Source: Antilocapra americana
Taxonomy: Eukaryota; Chordata; Mammalia; Artiodactyla; Antilocapridae
NCBI GenBank assembly: GCA_007570785.1
Contig: ML662449.1
Location: 17,299,601-17,363,600, forward strand
Direction: 5' to 3'
Length of the DNA stretch: 64,000 bases
Part shown: piece after piece, positions 21,500 through 31,184 of the stretch
Layout of the letters: each line of letters opens with the position of its first letter
Position numbering within the stretch: position 1 is the stretch's first letter
The notes under the pieces: generated by a model
Told to the model about the DNA's origin: nothing
Seen by the model: only the letters and a program-made list of their open reading frames with translations
The model's database searches: none
Program-made: the position numbers and the translations under genes

Positions 21500-21760
21500 T
21501 CCCCTTTTGGAAGAAAGAAAGTTTTCTATGATATATACCTAAGAAGTTTGACATAGTAAATGGGCAGGGGTAGAGCAAGTAAGGAGAAAAGAATGTGTGT
21601 CTCAAAAAGCCTAAACAGTAGAGAAAAACTTTCAGAGACAGAAATCTTTTGAGGTTCATTAGAGATCTCACAATTTGAATGGGGCAGAGGTTGTTTCATG
21701 AGTGGGGTTGAATAATGAGCATATGGCTCTATTGTCAATTAGAACTGGAAGATATTTATC
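21500..21760 (-). pseudogene. Class I ERV protease remnant
   Basis: A degenerate aspartic protease lies upstream of RT on the same strand. The active-site region at about 21750-21722 reads LIDNRA where DTGA is expected, so Asp is kept but the following Thr and Gly are lost. A block resembling the protease C-terminal PLPxxxxxxLL pattern lies near 21560-21530. The position between the nucleocapsid and RT remnants is right for pro. It is inactive. Confidence 0.6.
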
Positions 21761-22325
21761 CTCAATCTGAAGAAATGTTTATCTAGGACTATATAGAAGG
21801 AAGATTGAGAAGAGCTTCTGTAGTTCTTCAGAGCACAATCATTAAGGACTGAGAGGATATTGGAAAGGCTGGAGAGCCAAAGGAACCTGAGTGCTTAAAT
21901 TTGTAGCAGTGACTTTTCCAGGGTCCTAGCTCTTTGCAATAATAATAAGCTAGGAAAAAGTTTGGATTTCTTAAGGGGCCATCATTTGCTGGAGCAAAGA
22001 TTAAGAATTTGGGTGGTCTTTCTTGGAAGTGATTGTTCTGAATGTGAAAGAGTTGCTCTACCAGATTAAGTAAATCTAGAACATAGTTTCCATTTCAATC
22101 CACAAATCAAGAATGTGTGTCAGACCTTTATATCTTTTAGCAAACCAGAAGTTTGGAGACATGTTATGTGGCTAGACTACAATCTAAGTTGTTATCAGTT
22201 TCCCAACACAATGAGTACTCTGTATTTCTCTGTTTTCACGTTTCCTAATCATTAGGTCTTGAGCCAGTTTTCTGAGACTCAGGGGAGGCTTGAGAGGTCA
22301 AAGGGAAAGTTTTCTTGATGTTTTT
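21760..22325 (-). pseudogene. Class I ERV gag C-terminal remnant with zinc knuckle
   Basis: At 21952-21905 the minus strand reads AYYYCKELGPWKSHC, a decayed single zinc knuckle (C-x2-C-x4-H-x4-C). The first Cys and the His are lost but the flanking pattern is kept. One knuckle rather than two is the class I, gammaretrovirus-like arrangement. Sequence to 22325 should be the end of capsid but is too broken to prove. A BovB starts at 22326. Confidence 0.6.
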
Positions 22326-22721
22326 TAGTCAACAAATAGTGTTGGACTCTTTGTGACCTCAAGGACTGTATAGCACATCAGACTCCTCTGTTCACTATCT
22401 CCTGGACTTTCCTCAAATTCATATCCATTGAGTCAGTGATGCTATCTCACCATCTCATCCTCCACCATCCTCTTCTCCTTTTGTCTTCAATATTTCCCAG
22501 CATCAGAATCTTTTCCAATGTATGGGCCCTTCACATTAAGTGACCAAAGTATTGGAGCTTCAGCTTCAGCAACAGTCTTTCCAAAGAAGATTCAGGATTA
22601 ATCTCCTTTGGATTGAACTGTTTGGTCTCCTTTCCATTCAAGGTACTCTCAAGTGTCCCATCACACACAATTCAAAGGTGTCAATTCTTCAGCACTCAGC
22701 CTTCCTTACCTCTATACACCA

Positions 22722-24313
22722 CTACTGGAAAACAACTATACAGACCCTTTTCGACAGAGTGATGTCTCTGTTTTTCAAAACATTGTCTAAGCTTGCCATA
22801 GTTTGTTTTTTTTGTCTAAGGAGTAAGCATCTTTTAGATTCATGGCTGTAATCACTGCCCACAGTGATTTTGGAGTCCAAGAAAATGAAATCTGTCACTG
22901 CTTTCAATATTTCCCCTACTATTTGCCATGAAATTATGGGCCCAAATGCCATGATCTTAGTTTGGTGAATGTTGAGTTTTAAGCCAGCTTTCTCACCGCC
23001 CTTGTTCATCATCATCAAGAAGCACTTTAGTTCCTCTTCACTTACTGTCATTAGGGTGATATCATCTGCATGTCTAAAGTTTACGATATTTTCCCAGGCA
23101 ATCTTGATTGTACCTGGTGGTTTATCCAACTCAGAATTTCACATGATATAATCTGCATATAAGTTAAATACGCAGAATGACAATATATAGCCTTGCCATA
23201 TTCCGATACCAATTTTGAACCAATCTGTTTTTCTGTGTTGGATTCTAAATGTTGCTTCTTGACTTCCATGTAGTAACATGGTAAGGTGTTCCTATCTCTT
23301 TAAAAATTCTTCCCACTTATTGTGATCTATACATTCAAATGCTTTAGCCTAGTCAATGACGCAGAAGTAGAGTTTTTATCTTGAATTCCCTTGCTTTCTC
23401 CATGAACCAATGAATGTTGCCATCTGGATCTCTGGTTCCTCTGCCTTTTCTAAATCCAGCTTATCATCTGAAAGTTCTTGGTTCACATACAGCAGAAGCC
23501 TAACTTGAAGGATTTTGAGCATAAACTTGCTAGAATGAGAAATAAACACAATTGAATGGTAGTTTGAACATTATTTGGAATTTCCCTTCTTTGGGATTGG
23601 AATGAAAACTGACCTTTTCCATTCCTGTGGCCACTACTAAGTTTTTCAAACTTGCTGACATATTTGAAATACAACACTTTAACTACATCATCTTTCAGGA
23701 TGTTAAATAGCTCAGATGGAATTTCATCATTTCCACTAGCTTTGTTCATAGTAATATTTCCTTAGGTCCTCTTGACTTCATACTTCAGGGTGTCTGGCTA
23801 TATATGAGTGACCACACTATTGAGGTTATCTGGGTCATTAAGAATTTTCCTATTTTATACAGTTCTTCTGTGTATTCTTGCCACCTCTTCTTAATACCTT
23901 CTGCTTCTGTTAAGTCCTTGCTGTTTCTGCCCTTTATTGTGCCCATCCCTGCATGAAAAAGCCCCTTGATATCTCCAATTTTCTTGAATAGATCTCTAAT
24001 CTGTTCTATTCTGTTGTTTTCCTGTATTTTTTTTTTTCTATTGTTCCCTCAAGCTTTCTTATCTCTCCTTGCTATTCTCTGGAACTCTGCATCAGTTGAG
24101 TGTATCTTTTGCTTTCTCCCTTGCCTTTCACTTCTCCTTTTTCTCAGCTATTTGTAAAGCCTCTTCATACAACCACTTTGCCTTTGTGCATTTCTTTTTC
24201 TTTAGGATGGTTTGGATCTCTGCCTCCTTTACAGTTTTACAAACTTTCCTCCATAATTCTTCAGGCACTCTGTCTACCAGATCTATTCCCTTGAATCTCT
24301 TCATCACCTTCAC
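22722..24313 (-). pseudogene. BovB ORF2 remnant in the 22.3-25.8 kb copy
   Basis: Broken frames cover the RT C-terminus and active site (23129-22722, containing RHADDITLM and KIMAFGPIISW), part of the fingers (23749-23483, NKASGNDEIPSELF) and the linker before RT (24313-24128, RFKGIDLVDRVPEELW). Multiple stops and frameshifts separate them. The Tyr-to-His change in the palm motif and the general decay indicate long inactivity. Confidence 0.85.
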
Positions 24314-25209
24314 TATATAATTAAAAAAAAAATTTGACTTAGGTTATACCTGAATGGCTATTGGTTTTCCCTACTTTCTTCAATGTAAGCCTGAACTTTG
24401 CAATAAGGAGCTGGTGATCTGAGCCACAGTCATCTTCAGCTGTTATTTTTTACTGACTATATAGAGCTTCTCCATCTTTGGCTATAAAGAATATAATCAA
24501 TCTGATTTTGTTATTGACCATCTGATGATGCCCATGTGTAGAGCCATTTCTTGTGTTATTGGGAAGGCGTATTTGCTATGATCACTGTGTTCTCCTGGCA
24601 AAACTCTCTTAGCTTTTGTCCTGCTTCATTTTGTACTCCAAGGCCAAACTTGCCTGTTATTCTGGGTGTCTCTTGACTTCATACTTTTGTATTCAAAACC
24701 CTATGATGAAGAGGACACCATTTTTTGTGGTGTTAGTTCTAGAAGGTCTTGTAGGTCTTCATAGAACTGATCAACATCAGCTTTTTCAGCATCAGTGGTT
24801 GAGGCATAGACTTGAATTATTGATGTTGAATGGTTTCCTTTGGAAATGAACTGAGATTATTCTGTTATATTTGAGATCACACCCAAGTACTGTGTTTCAG
24901 AATCTTTTGTTAACTGTGAAGGCTACTCCATTTCTTCTAAGGGATTCTTGCCCACAGTAATTGACATAATGGTCACCTGAATTAAATTCTCCCATTCCTG
25001 TCCATTTTAGTTCAATGATTCCTAAGATGTCAATATTCACTCATTTCATCTCCTGATTAACTGTGTCCAATTTATCTTGAATTCATGGACCTAACATTCC
25101 AGGTTCTTATGCAACAGTTTTCTTTACAGCATCAGACTTTACTTTCACCACCAGACACTTCCATAACTGAGTACTGTTTCCACTCTGGCCCAGCTGCTTC
25201 ATTCATTCT

Positions 25210-25552
25210 GATTGTTGTTGTTCAGATGATTGGTTATGTCTAATTCTTTGCCACCCCATGGACTGCAGCATCCAGGCTTCTCTGTCCTTCAGCATCTCCC
25301 AGAGCTTGCTCAAACTAATATACAGTGAATTAGTGATGCCGTCCAACCATCTCATCCTTTGTCATCTCTTCTCTTCCTGCTTTCAATATTTCCCTGCATC
25401 AGAGTCTTTTCCAATGAGTCAGTTCTTCACATCAGGTGGCCAAAGTATTGGAACTTTAATTTCAGCCTCAATCCTTCCAATGTATATTCAAGATTCATTT
25501 CCTTTAGGATTGACTGGTTTGATCTCCTTGAAGCCCAAGGGACTCTTGCAGG
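25210..25552 (-). mobile_element. BOV-A2-type SINE, antisense
   Basis: Starts with a GATTGTTGTTGTTCAG tail and runs through BovB 3'-end-derived sequence to CCCAAGGGACTCTTGCA. It is bounded by CATTCT at 25204-25209 and 25553-25558, which looks like a short target duplication, and BovB 5' sequence continues on both sides. Open frames on both strands here are by-products of the BovB-derived sequence. Confidence 0.8.
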
Positions 25553-25844
25553 CATTCTTTCTGGGGTTATTAGTAAATGCTCTCCACATTTCCTCAGTAG
25601 TATATTGGACACCTTTGAACCTTGGGGACTCATCTTCTGGTGTCATGGGGCTCTCATGGCCAGAACTCTGGAGTAGACTGCCATTTCCTCCTCCAGTAGA
25701 CTGCATTTTGTCAGATCTCTTCACTATGACCTCTCTGGCTTGGGTGATTCTGCACAGCTTGACTCACAGCTGCATTGAGTTAAACAAGCCCCTTCTCCTG
25801 GACAAGAGAGATCCATGAAGGAGAAAGCAAAAGATATGGACACA

Positions 25845-25984
25845 GGATTACAATTCCTCCCTCACTTCTTTGATACTCCTCAATCTTGAGGAGAGAAAGT
25901 TTTGGACAAGAAAGGGAATAATGTTTTGGATAGGGATGTTAATCATGAACTTGGCAGAGAAACCCAGTTTTAGCGGTACTCAGT
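25845..25984 (-). repeat. Unclassified repeat, inverted partner at 16780-16919
   Basis: Sequence between the BovB 5' end and a BOV-A fragment, homologous in inverted orientation to 16780-16919. It may be internal sequence of an endogenous retrovirus, since gag, pol and LTR-like pieces surround both copies. No domain is recognisable. Confidence 0.5.
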
Positions 25985-26684
25985 TTAAGGCAGGAACAGA
26001 AGGGGACAACAGAGGAAGAGATGGTTGGATAGCATTGTTATAGCCAAATGCTCTGGGAAACAAACTTACTCAAAAGGACAGCATGGATAGTGGAGTGCAG
26101 TTTATTATACTGGCAGGTCCGAGGCAGAGTTTCCTCTTTAACCAGGGACCCCAACTGACTTTTGTGAAAACCTTATGTATCTTAAGTATACTACTCAAGC
26201 CCACATCCCAAGATTCCTTAAACCTAGCCTGGAAAGTGTTAAAGAGAGATACAATCAGGTTACAGTCATGATTCATAATCAGAAGGATCAGTTGTTTATG
26301 CATTGTAGCCTACTCTAATTGGTGCCATAAAGGTTACAAATGTGATTGACTACATAGGGGATTATTACATTCTTTTTGGAGACAGGAAATCTTGGTATGG
26401 AATCTGGTGCTTTTCAGTCCAGGAGGCCAGTTCTGCTGTAGGTATGTTATCCCCAAGGCTACCAGACACATAGTCCAAAGCTCACTGAAAGTGCAAGATG
26501 GAGTTTCCTTCTTTTTTCAAGATGGAGTCAGCTCGGCCTGTTCCTTTCCTCCCTTAGCATCACCAACTCAGTGAACATGAGTTTGAGAAAAACTCCAGGA
26601 GATAGTGAAGGACAGGGAAACCTGGCGTGCTGCAGTCTATTGCATCATAAATAGTCAGACACAGCAGGGTAACTGAACAACAGA
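25985..26684 (+). mobile_element. BOV-A-type fragment split by a solo LTR
   Basis: BovB 3'-end-derived sequence on the plus strand: GCAGGAACAGAAGGGGACAA at about 25990, interrupted at 26035 and resuming at 26557 with GCATCACCAACTCAGTG, to the GGTAACTGAACAAC tail near 26680. The two halves join correctly once the intervening LTR is removed. Confidence 0.85.
26036..26556 (-). mobile_element. Solo LTR of a class I-type ERV
   Basis: About 521 bp, flanked by GCAT (26032-26035 and 26557-26560; the match extends to TAGCAT on both sides) and inserted in a BOV-A fragment. On the minus strand it has an AATAAACTGCACTCC polyadenylation block (about 26109-26095) and ends ...GGCTATAACA. A 4-bp duplication fits gammaretrovirus-like integration. 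The outer base pair at the 26556 end is TA rather than CA, probably decay. No internal viral sequence is attached, so it formed by LTR-LTR recombination. Confidence 0.75.
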
Positions 26685-26688
26685 AGTA

Positions 26689-27190
26689 TCAGGCATGGCC
26701 TTTATCGACGAGCATATGGGCTAGTTGATTTAAGTGAGAGAATCCAGGTTGATCAATTTGAGTGACCATATTAAATTTATCAGCAAATCTGTGAAGATCT
26801 TCAGTTACTTTGGGAAATCTTTGATAAAAATGTAAGGGTTTAACTTTTTGATCCTCAGAAGGCTTAATTTTGAGGAGGGCCATTTCTGACAAGTTCAGAG
26901 GAAAGCAGGTGACAACAATTTCAGAGAAAAGTGAAATTCAGTGAAATAATTAGTATGGAGGGACTGAGGGTATAATAGAGGCATAAGACTATAGAAGGAA
27001 AGGAGAATGATGGTACCAGGAAAGGCATCTGGCCACAAGGATCCAAGGGAGAGAGAAACAATGACACAGGAGGCAGATCCTGAGACAAAAAAGCCAAAGG
27101 AGAAGAGCATGAGGCTTTGCAAATCACTTTTTCTTTTTAAAATTATTTATCTGACTCAGTTAATCTTAAAATCTTTTTTTGCAGAGAGGC
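26689..27190 (-). pseudogene. Class I ERV gag remnant (capsid and upstream)
   Basis: A 67-codon open stretch (26892-26689) includes a block resembling retroviral capsid: a basic/aromatic FYQRFPKV region, then RFADKFNMVTQIDQPGF and LNQLAHML, matching the spacing of the class I capsid N-terminal domain. Upstream sequence (27120-26895) is rich in Pro and Ser in one frame, as expected of the linker before capsid. The start codon and the matrix part are not recognisable. It is the 5'-most piece of the dispersed minus-strand ERV. Confidence 0.55.
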
Positions 27191-27866
27191 AATTTTAGAC
27201 TCCCGATAAAGTGGGAAGTGTGAAAATACTAATTAAAAATAGGCATTTCACTCATTCTAGAAATGTCTGAGCTGTTTTTAGTCCAATTCAGTTTTTAAAA
27301 ATAAGTTTTGGCACCTCACTTTTATTTTTTTCATAATGGCCTTAGATATTATGTGTTGCTTTTGGTCAGACTGGTCAAATTAGCTATAAAGGCATATGAT
27401 GATTTTAAACATAAAATCAGTCAGAGTCCCTGTTTGGTAAAGGTAACCTGAAAATGCTTAGATAACTGGAATCTCATTTCTCAGAAGGTTTTCCTTAGAG
27501 TAAATTAGCAGTTTCCAAACAGTTCGCTTTTCAATTGGAGAGTGAAAAACTTATGTTAGTTTTCATTAAATCTTGGTTTTCTGAGGACACCTTCTGGTAT
27601 TTTAGAGTTGACTATACATTTGCAATCATCTACAGTCTATTACACCAATGTCTTCTGCCTTCTTCTGGTCTATGTCACTCAGAGCTTGTCATTCTAAGGT
27701 AAAGTTTCACATGAGACCAACACTTGCTAATGCTCAATGATTCATTGCCTGAAATTTGGAGTCTCTGTGATAAAAACAGAGGGGGATAATCAAATAACTA
27801 GTTTAAAAATCTCACTTGGTCTCAAAGAGAGGGAATTTTCAGAGACCTCTGTAATTAATGATCACT
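27191..27866. other. Unassigned, possibly more ERV gag
   Basis: AT-rich sequence upstream of the gag remnant in viral orientation. It may contain decayed matrix or leader sequence, but I see no motif that proves it. Confidence 0.4.
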
Positions 27867-29125
27867 CAAGAAAGTAGGCTTCAATTCAGTCAATTCAGTC
27901 ACTCAGTCGTGTCTGACTCTTTGGGATGCCGTGTACTGCAGCACGCCAGGCCTCCTTGTCCATCAGCAACTCCCAGAGTTTACTCAAACTCAAGTCCACT
28001 GAGTCAGTGATGCCATCCAACCACCTCATCCTCTGTTTTCTCCTTCTCCTCCAGCCTTCGATCTTTGCCAGCACCAGGGTCTTTTCCAATGAGTCAGTTC
28101 TTCATATCAGGTGGCCAAAGTATTGGAGTTTCAGCTTCAACATTAGCCCTATCAATGAAAACCCAGGACTTATCTCCTTTAGGATGGACTGGTTGGATCT
28201 CCTTGCAGTCCAAAGGACTCTCAAGAGTCTTCTCCAACACCATAGTTCAAAAGCATCAATTCTTCTGTGCTCAGCTTCCTTTATATTCCAACTCTCACAT
28301 CCATACATGACTACTGGAAAAACCATAGCCTTGACTAGACAGACATTTGTTGAGAAAGGAATGTCTTTGATTTTTAATATGCTGTCTAGGTTAGTCAAAC
28401 TTTCCTTCTAAGGAGTAAGTGTCTTTTAATTTCATGGCTGCAATCAACATATGCGGTATTTTGAAGCCCCCCCAAAATAAAGTCAGCCACTGTTTCCACT
28501 GTTTCCCCATCTATTTGCCATGAAGTGATGGGACCAGATGCCATGATCTTAGTTTTCTGAATGTTGAGCTTTAAGCTAACTTTTTCACTCTTCTCTTTCA
28601 CTTTCATCAAGAGGCTCTTTAGTTCTTCATTTTCTGCCTTAAGGGTGATGTCATCTGCATATCTGAAGGTTATTGATATTTTCCCAACCATCTTGATTCC
28701 AGCTTGTGCTTCATCCAGCCCAGTGTTTCTCATGATGTACTTTGCATATAAGTTAAATAAGCATGGTGACAATATATAGCCTTGATGTACTCTTTTTTCC
28801 TATTCAGAACCAGTCTGTTTTACAAGTACTAATGGTTGCTTCCTCACCTGCATGCAGGTTTCTCAACATGCAGGTCAGGTGGTCAGGTATTCCCATCACT
28901 TTCCAAGTTTTCCACACTTTATTGTGATCCACACAGTCCAAGGCTTTGAAATTGTCAATAAAGCAGAAATAGGTATTTTTCTGGAACTCTCTTGCTTTCT
29001 TGATGATCCAACAGTTGTTGGTAATTTGATATCTCCCTTTTCTAAAACCAGCTTGAACATTTGGACGTTCACAATTCACATATTGCTGAAGCCTTGTTTG
29101 GAGAATTTTGATCATTATTTTACTA

Positions 29126-29853
29126 GTGTGAGACGAGTGCAAATGTGAGATAGTCTGAGCATTCTTTGGCATTGCTTTTCTTTGAGATTGGAATGAAAAC
29201 TGACCTTTTCCAGTCCTGTGGCCACTGCTGACTTTTACAAATTTGCTGACATATTGAGTGCAGCACTTTAACAGCATCATCTTTGAGTATTTGAAATAGC
29301 TCAACTGGAATTCCATCACCTCCACTAGCTTTGTTTGTAATGATGCTTCCTAAGGCCCATTTGACATACTTTGGCTACCTCACGTGAAGAGTTGACTCAT
29401 TGGAAAAGACCCTAATGCTGGGAAGGATTGGGGGCAAGAAGATAAGAGGATGACAGAGGATGAGATGGCTGAATGGCATCACCAACTCGCTGGACATGGG
29501 TTTGAGTAGACTCTGGGAGTTGGTGATGGACAGGGAGGCCTTAATGCTGTGATTCATGGGGTTGCAAAGAGTTAGACACGGCTGAGAGACTGAACTTGAC
29601 TGAACTTACTAGCATGCGAGATGAGTGTAATTGTGCAGTAGTGTGAGCATTGTTTGGCATTGCCTTTCTTTGGGATTAGAATGAAAACTGATCTTTTCCA
29701 GTCCTGTGGCCACCACTGAGTTTTCCAAATTTGCTGGCATATTGAGTGCAGCACTTTCACAGCATCGTCTTTTAAGATTTGAAATAGCTCAAGTGGAATT
29801 CCATCACCTCCACTAGCTTTGTTCATAGTGATGCTTCTTAAGGCCCACTTGAC
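29126..29853 (-). repeat. Direct duplication of about 240 bp around a BOV-A2 SINE
   Basis: 29126-29366 and 29609-29853 carry the same BovB RT segment, starting TACTAG and ending at the AAGGCCCA-TTGAC block, about 85% alike by eye. The left copy ends where the SINE begins and the right copy starts where the SINE tail ends. Confidence 0.8.
29367..29608 (+). mobile_element. BOV-A2-type SINE, sense, 5'-truncated
   Basis: Sense BovB-3'-derived SINE from ATACTTTGGCTACCTCACG to a GACTGAACTTGACTGAAC tail, inserted in antisense BovB. The tail repeat is well preserved. Confidence 0.88.
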
Positions 29854-31184
29854 TTTGCATTCCAGGATGTCTGGCTATAGGTGAGTGATCACACCATTGT
29901 GATTATCTGGGTCATGAAGATCTTTTTGTACAGTTCTTCTGTGTATTCTTGCCACCTCTTCTTAATATCTTCTGCTTCTTTTAGGTCCATACTATTTCTG
30001 TTCTTCATCGACCCCATCTTTGCATGAAATGTTCCCTTGGTTTTGCTAATTTACTTGAAGAGATTTCCAGTCTTTCCCATTCTATTGTTTTGCTCTATTT
30101 CTTTGCATTGATCACTGAAGAAGGCTTATCGCTTTCTTATCGCTCCTTGCTATTCTTTGGAACTCTACATTCAAATAAGTATATCTTTCCTTTTCTCCTT
30201 TGCTTTTTGCTTCCCTTCTTTTCAGCTATTTGTAAGTCCTCTTCAGAAAGCCATTTTGCCTTTTTACATTTCTTTTTCTTGGGGATGGTCTTAATCCCTG
30301 TCTCCTGTACAATGTTATGAACCTCCATCCATAGTTCATCAGGCACTCTGTCTATCAGATCTAATCCCTTGTATCAATTTCTCACTTCTACTGTATAATT
30401 ATAAGGGTCATACTTGAATGGTGTAGTGGTTTTCCCCACCTTCTTCAACTTAGGTCTGAATTTGACAATAAGGAGTTCATGATCTGAGCCACAGTCAGCT
30501 CCTGGACTTGTTTTTGCTGATTGTATAGAGCTTCTCCATTTTGGCTGCAATTAATATAATCATTCTGATTTCACTATTGACCATCTGGTGATGACCATGT
30601 GTAGGGTGTTCTCTTGTGTTATTGGAAGAACATGTTTGCTATGACCATCGTGTTCTCTTGGCAAAACTGTATTAGCCTTTGCCCTGCTTCATTCTATACT
30701 CCAAGGCTAAATTTGCCTGTTGCTCCAGGTGTTTCCTGACTTCCTACTTTTGCATTCCAGTCCCCTATAATGAAAAGGACATCTTCTTTTGGTGTTAGTT
30801 CTAAAAGGTCTATAGGTCTTCATAGAACCTTTCAACTTCAGCTTTTTCAGCGATACTGGTCAGGGTATAGACTTGGATTACTGTGATATTGAATGGTTTG
30901 CCTTGGCAACGAACAGATATCATTCTGTCGTTTTTGAAATTGCAGGCAAGTACTTCATTTTGGACTCTTTTGTTGACTATGATGGCTACTCCATTTCTTC
31001 CAAATGATTCTTGGCCACAGTAGGAGACCTAATGGTCATCTGAGTAAAGTTCACTGATTCTTGTCCACTTTAGTTCACTGATTCCTAAAATGTTGACTTT
31101 CAGTCCTGCCACCTCCTGTTTGACCACTTCCAATTTGCCTTGACTCATGGACCAAACATTTCAGGTTCCCAAGCAAGTAGGCTT

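Larger units (their letters stand above)
22326..25780 (-). mobile_element. BovB LINE, nearly full length, split by BOV-A2
   Basis: Antisense BovB from a decayed 3' end (22326) to the 5' leader near 25780, about 3.1 kb without the nested SINE at 25210-25552. The endonuclease half lies in about 25160-24360 and RT in about 24000-23000. The RT active site reads HADD instead of YADD. It is strongly diverged, so it is one of the older BovB copies. It separates gag capsid (26.7 kb) from nucleocapsid (21.9 kb) of the ERV. Confidence 0.88.
28102..30346 (-). pseudogene. BovB ORF2 remnant, RT with intact YADD
   Basis: RT pieces are read at 29325-28804 (fingers and palm, FCFIDNFKALDCV with the first Asp altered to Asn), 28772-28395 (FRYADDITL, active site intact, KIMASGPITSW) and 28398-28102 (C-terminal domain). 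The duplicated fingers segment recurs at 29826-29609. The linker before RT is at 30346-30137 and endonuclease sequence continues to about 31150. Frameshifts and the duplication make the gene non-functional. Confidence 0.87.
27882..31169 (-). mobile_element. BovB LINE with internal duplication
   Basis: Antisense BovB with a TCAATTCAGTCAATTCAGTC 3' end at 27881 and a 5' end within the endonuclease domain near 31169. It is flanked by CAAGAAAGTAGGCTT (27867-27881) and CAAGCAAGTAGGCTT (31170-31184), 14 of 15 bases alike, a good target duplication for one insertion. Inside it, a plus-strand BOV-A2 (29367-29608) lies between two copies of the same 240 bp of RT sequence. Net BovB length is about 2.8 kb. 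Confidence 0.88.

Noticed and set aside
26036..26556. 5' LTR of the dispersed ERV
   Set aside because: It lies between gag capsid and pol in that ERV and is bounded by BOV-A sequence and its own target duplication, so it is an independent solo LTR.
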